Assembly: GCA_039964455.1 (NCBI GenBank)
Contig: JBDVXK010000023.1
Location: forward strand, 1-6,315
Direction of reading: 5' to 3'
Origin: CALJFL01 sp039964455
GTDB taxonomy: Bacteria; Pseudomonadota; Gammaproteobacteria; Pseudomonadales; Halieaceae
Length of the DNA stretch: 6,315 nt
Shown here piece after piece: positions 4,424 through 6,315 of the stretch. The notes below the pieces were generated by a model. The model saw only the letters and a program-made list of their open reading frames with translations. It was not told the DNA's origin and searched no databases. The position numbers and the translations under genes are program-made. Every line of letters begins with the position of its first letter. Positions within the stretch are counted from its first letter, which is position 1.

Positions 4424-5830
4424 ATGTTGCATGGGTCAGTAAGAAACGATACCGATTATAGCTCCCGCCTTGTGGAGGAACTGTCTTGGCGAATGCGGCC
4501 AGGTATTCTTGGTAAACACTCCTCCAGCCAACAGTCTGTTCACACTTTACTGGGTTACTTTCTCTCGGATAGAGATTCGCCGACGCCCTTTCCTGGAAGA
4601 GATCTACTTATCGACCAGAACCTGTTTCAGTGGGGTATAGCCCCTCCTTTGGAGAAGGTCATTAAATCGAGCCGGGAGCTGAATTTTCTCATGGGGTTAC
4701 CTGAAATCTACCGCAACAGTGTTTCGGTAATCGAGCCATGGGAAAATGTTGGCATCAACCTGCAGGGTGAAGCAGTACGAGCCTCGAAAAACATAGCCTA
4801 CCTGCTGCAGCAAATTGCCGATGCGGATACGATTCTCTTCCCGGTATGGCAGAGCGGTGTGCATAATCCGCGACAGCTCGCCCAGGTGTTGAGTTCGGGT
4901 ATTGCCACAGTTGTTCAGGGCGGCGATCCATCTGTTCACGATCCGGCAAGCTTCGACGGCTCTGCCGCCGGACTGGAAAATATACTGACAGTCGTAGAAG
5001 AATTATTGCTCTGTCGCTCGCCCAGCAGTGGGCCTTCGATATTCATATGCCTGGGACATCAGCTTGCTGCGGCAGCACATATACGACTCATTAAGCGTGC
5101 AAGCAGGGAAATTGCAGCTATCACTACCCTGCCGCTTGATCCCGATGGACGTGGACTCGAGTCTCTCAAAAGGGTATGCAGAAGAATTGCAGAAATCGGT
5201 GAAACACTACCAGTAATAAAAAATGGCAAAACCGTTGCCACTGGCTGGGACGATGCCTGCTTTGCGGTGGCCCGCAACGAAGAGTTTGAGATTGGAACCA
5301 GAAAACTCATTCCCTATCGCCGTCGGGGAGACAGTAGTTGCCATATACCTGGAGAAATACATGATGCGCATGGGCTAATCGCCGATGAACTAGAAGGCGT
5401 AATCGATACTATGTTGAAAAGCGAAAGGGATCTCAATATAGAAATGTTCCATGGTGACGAGGTCAACGAAGAAGCGGCCCTGTTCACAAATTGGGCCTTC
5501 AAACTTCTGCACGATACATTGGTGCCGATCCGGCACGGTGTGGCTGTCAGCCCCCTCTCGTGGTTGCTGTGCCTACCCTATGCGGTTGAAATACTTTCGC
5601 AAACAAAGGTGGATGAATCCACCTGGACGGAAGTCTCGACAACCTGTATTTACTACAAGGACTGGGAGACTCACAGCATCCGTCGATCCTTCTCTTGCCA
5701 GTTCCACCCCGAGCTCATGGCGGACATTCGGGATATAGGCGGACGCGAAGCTCCTCGATACCCGGAACTCAAGACTAATGATGGGGTGCGGATGTTGGCT
5801 CGTCTTTTGTATCACGGAATGCAGGAATAA
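4424..5830 (+). CDS. Class I glutamine amidotransferase-like protein with long insertion
   Basis: This 468-aa, apparently soluble protein has no signal peptide or membrane segment. The class I amidotransferase signature is visible: the nucleophile elbow FICLGHQLAAA with Cys209 (residues 207-217), the motif MFHGDEV (341-347), and the catalytic pair in QFHPEL with His428 and Glu430. These would release ammonia from glutamine for a synthase partner, or serve a hydrolase role. It is unlike ordinary domains of this class (about 200 aa) in two ways. Roughly 95 residues precede the domain, and the distance from Cys209 to His428 is 219 residues, where about 80-100 is usual. The extra segment (about 235-335) includes GWDDACFAVARNEEFEIGTRKL. 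No synthase domain or partner gene is adjacent. The start is supported by AGGGA (4413-4417) six bases upstream. I do not recognise a specific named family. The fold assignment is fairly sure; substrate and role are unknown. Confidence 0.75.
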   Translation: MLHGSVRNDTDYSSRLVEELSWRMRPGILGKHSSSQQSVHTLLGYFLSDRDSPTPFPGRDLLIDQNLFQWGIAPPLEKVIKSSRELNFLMGLPEIYRNSVSVIEPWENVGINLQGEAVRASKNIAYLLQQIADADTILFPVWQSGVHNPRQLAQVLSSGIATVVQGGDPSVHDPASFDGSAAGLENILTVVEELLLCRSPSSGPSIFICLGHQLAAAAHIRLIKRASREIAAITTLPLDPDGRGLESLKRVCRRIAEIGETLPVIKNGKTVATGWDDACFAVARNEEFEIGTRKLIPYRRRGDSSCHIPGEIHDAHGLIADELEGVIDTMLKSERDLNIEMFHGDEVNEEAALFTNWAFKLLHDTLVPIRHGVAVSPLSWLLCLPYAVEILSQTKVDESTWTEVSTTCIYYKDWETHSIRRSFSCQFHPELMADIRDIGGREAPRYPELKTNDGVRMLARLLYHGMQE

Positions 5831-5911
5831 CCAGAATCTATTTTCTATTATGCAACTATCCCTAGGTCTGGCTGCGTAATCCTAATATTGATCTGACGGA
5901 ATGCTGGATGG

Positions 5912-5983
5912 CTGCTATGAGGTGATAGCGGACATAACCCGACCCAGGGCCGAACCTGGCCCTCTAACGTCCGCTTTCGCCTA
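5912..5983 (+). repeat. Palindromic intergenic repeat, copy F
   Basis: The 65-bp core runs from GAGGTGATAGCGGAC (5919-5933) to GTCCGCTTTCGCCTA (5969-5983). The 5' hairpin CTGCTAT (5912-5918), loop GAGGTG, ATAGCGG (5925-5931) is intact at seven positions with one T-G pair. The A-to-T change in the arm is matched in the upstream strand but not in the far arm, which favours the short hairpin. The interior has AGGGCC/GGCCCT. The last 26 bases of the core are identical to those of copy E. The 3' short hairpin is lost (CCATCCT replaces the AGCGG arm). Confidence 0.75.
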
Positions 5984-5990
5984 CCATCCT

Positions 5991-6060
5991 ACATCGATCT
6001 ATCACAATTCGATGATGTAATATAAATCGTCTGAAGAACAATAAGAACGAGGGAGCACAC
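5991..6060 (+). promoter_or_regulatory. Diverged repeat-linked leader with RBS, copy F
   Basis: ACATCGATCTATCA (5991-6004) matches 12 of 14 bases of ACATCGGTCTATCC in the leader at 21-34. It then diverges and is longer: 77 bases from the repeat to ATG. The Shine-Dalgarno GAGGGAG (6049-6055) is five bases before ATG 6061. No clear promoter was seen. Confidence 0.4.
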
Positions 6061-6315
6061 ATGACGAATGATGTTGCCATAGGCTACCTACTATCGTTGG
6101 CTGAGATCGCTGGTGTATTTATAGCATTCGGTGTGTTGATAGGCGCTTTACATAAAAATGTTGGGACAAGCTCCCAAAGACAAGCATCTGCGGCCGCCGC
6201 CTGCCTTATAGGTACACTTACCTTGCTGGCTTGTCTTTTGCCTTTACTGTTGCAAGCTTTTGGCGTTGCTCAAATATGGCTTTACTCCAGTATGGCCTTC
6301 TTACTACTCATTGGC
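6061..6315 (+). CDS. Multi-helix membrane protein, function unknown (partial, runs off window)
   Basis: The frame is open for 85 codons to the window end with no stop. The visible protein begins MTNDVAIGYLLSLAEIAGVF and has hydrophobic segments at about residues 8-30, 44-66 and 68-85, separated by a short polar loop (HKNVGTSSQRQ, 31-41). It resembles, from memory, unnamed inner-membrane proteins with a motif of the type E-(I/V)-x-G-(V/L)-F-(I/F)-x-F near the first helix; this was not checked. The ATG start has a strong Shine-Dalgarno five bases upstream. Like the small membrane genes at 66 and 515 it sits behind a repeat plus leader and starts ATGAC. Full length and function cannot be stated. 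Confidence 0.7.
   Translation, partial: MTNDVAIGYLLSLAEIAGVFIAFGVLIGALHKNVGTSSQRQASAAAACLIGTLTLLACLLPLLLQAFGVAQIWLYSSMAFLLLIG

Noticed and set aside
5831..5911. Terminator after the amidotransferase-like gene
   Set aside because: CCAGA/TCTGG can pair only across a long loop, and no T-tract follows; no intrinsic terminator is supported here.
894..5983. CRISPR array
   Set aside because: The repeats are hundreds to thousands of bases apart, long and palindromic, and separated by genes rather than short spacers.

Overview
The window looks like an accessory stretch of a gammaproteobacterial, probably marine, chromosome. This rests on a protein with an IPTL-CTERM envelope-sorting tail, a secreted DUF3604 protein, mid-range base composition and the style of the intergenic palindromes. 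It is an inference; no taxonomic marker gene is present. All genes lie on the + strand, yet they do not form an obvious operon. They are separated by long intergenic stretches, and a copy or half copy of one palindromic DNA element sits in every interval between annotated genes.

Layout. 1-65: the 3' half of a repeat (copy A) and a leader, then a 100-aa small membrane protein (66-368). 448-514: a half repeat (copy B) and the same leader, then a 123-aa three-helix membrane protein (515-886). 887-1011: a full repeat (copy C) and the leader again, then only a 14-codon stub (1012-1056). 1057-1256 is non-coding and carries a plausible promoter, a perfect 8-bp inverted repeat and a Shine-Dalgarno that sets the start of the next gene. 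1257-3215: a secreted, PHP-like DUF3604 protein. 3326-3389: repeat copy D. 3464-4117: an exported protein with an IPTL-CTERM tail, followed by a rho-independent terminator. 4185-4269: copy E, the most symmetric. 4270-4423: a structured upstream region. 4424-5830: a class I glutamine amidotransferase-like protein with an unusually long insertion. 5912-5983: copy F and a diverged leader, then a multi-helix membrane protein that runs off the window (6061-6315).

The most interesting signal is the repeat. Its core is 64-65 bp in all four complete copies (C, D, E, F), always in the same orientation. Its outer arms pair with each other, and each arm is itself a small hairpin with stem CCGCTT/AAGCGG. 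The two hairpin loops (GAGGTG and CGCCTA) are complementary, so the element can form one long hairpin or two short ones with matching loops. Copies A, B, C and F, and only these, continue into a shared leader (around TCGGTCTATCC) that leads to an ATGAC start of a small membrane protein or its remnant. The leaders are more alike than the proteins they precede. This suggests a duplicated or exchanged module made of repeat, leader and small membrane gene, next to repeat-only spacers elsewhere. Candidate explanations are a REP/BIME- or MITE-like element, a cassette-like array, or a structured RNA leader; the sequence alone does not decide.

No shared pathway is evident among the genes. The DUF3604 and IPTL-CTERM proteins are both predicted to be exported. 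The amidotransferase-like protein looks cytosolic. The small membrane proteins have no assignable function.
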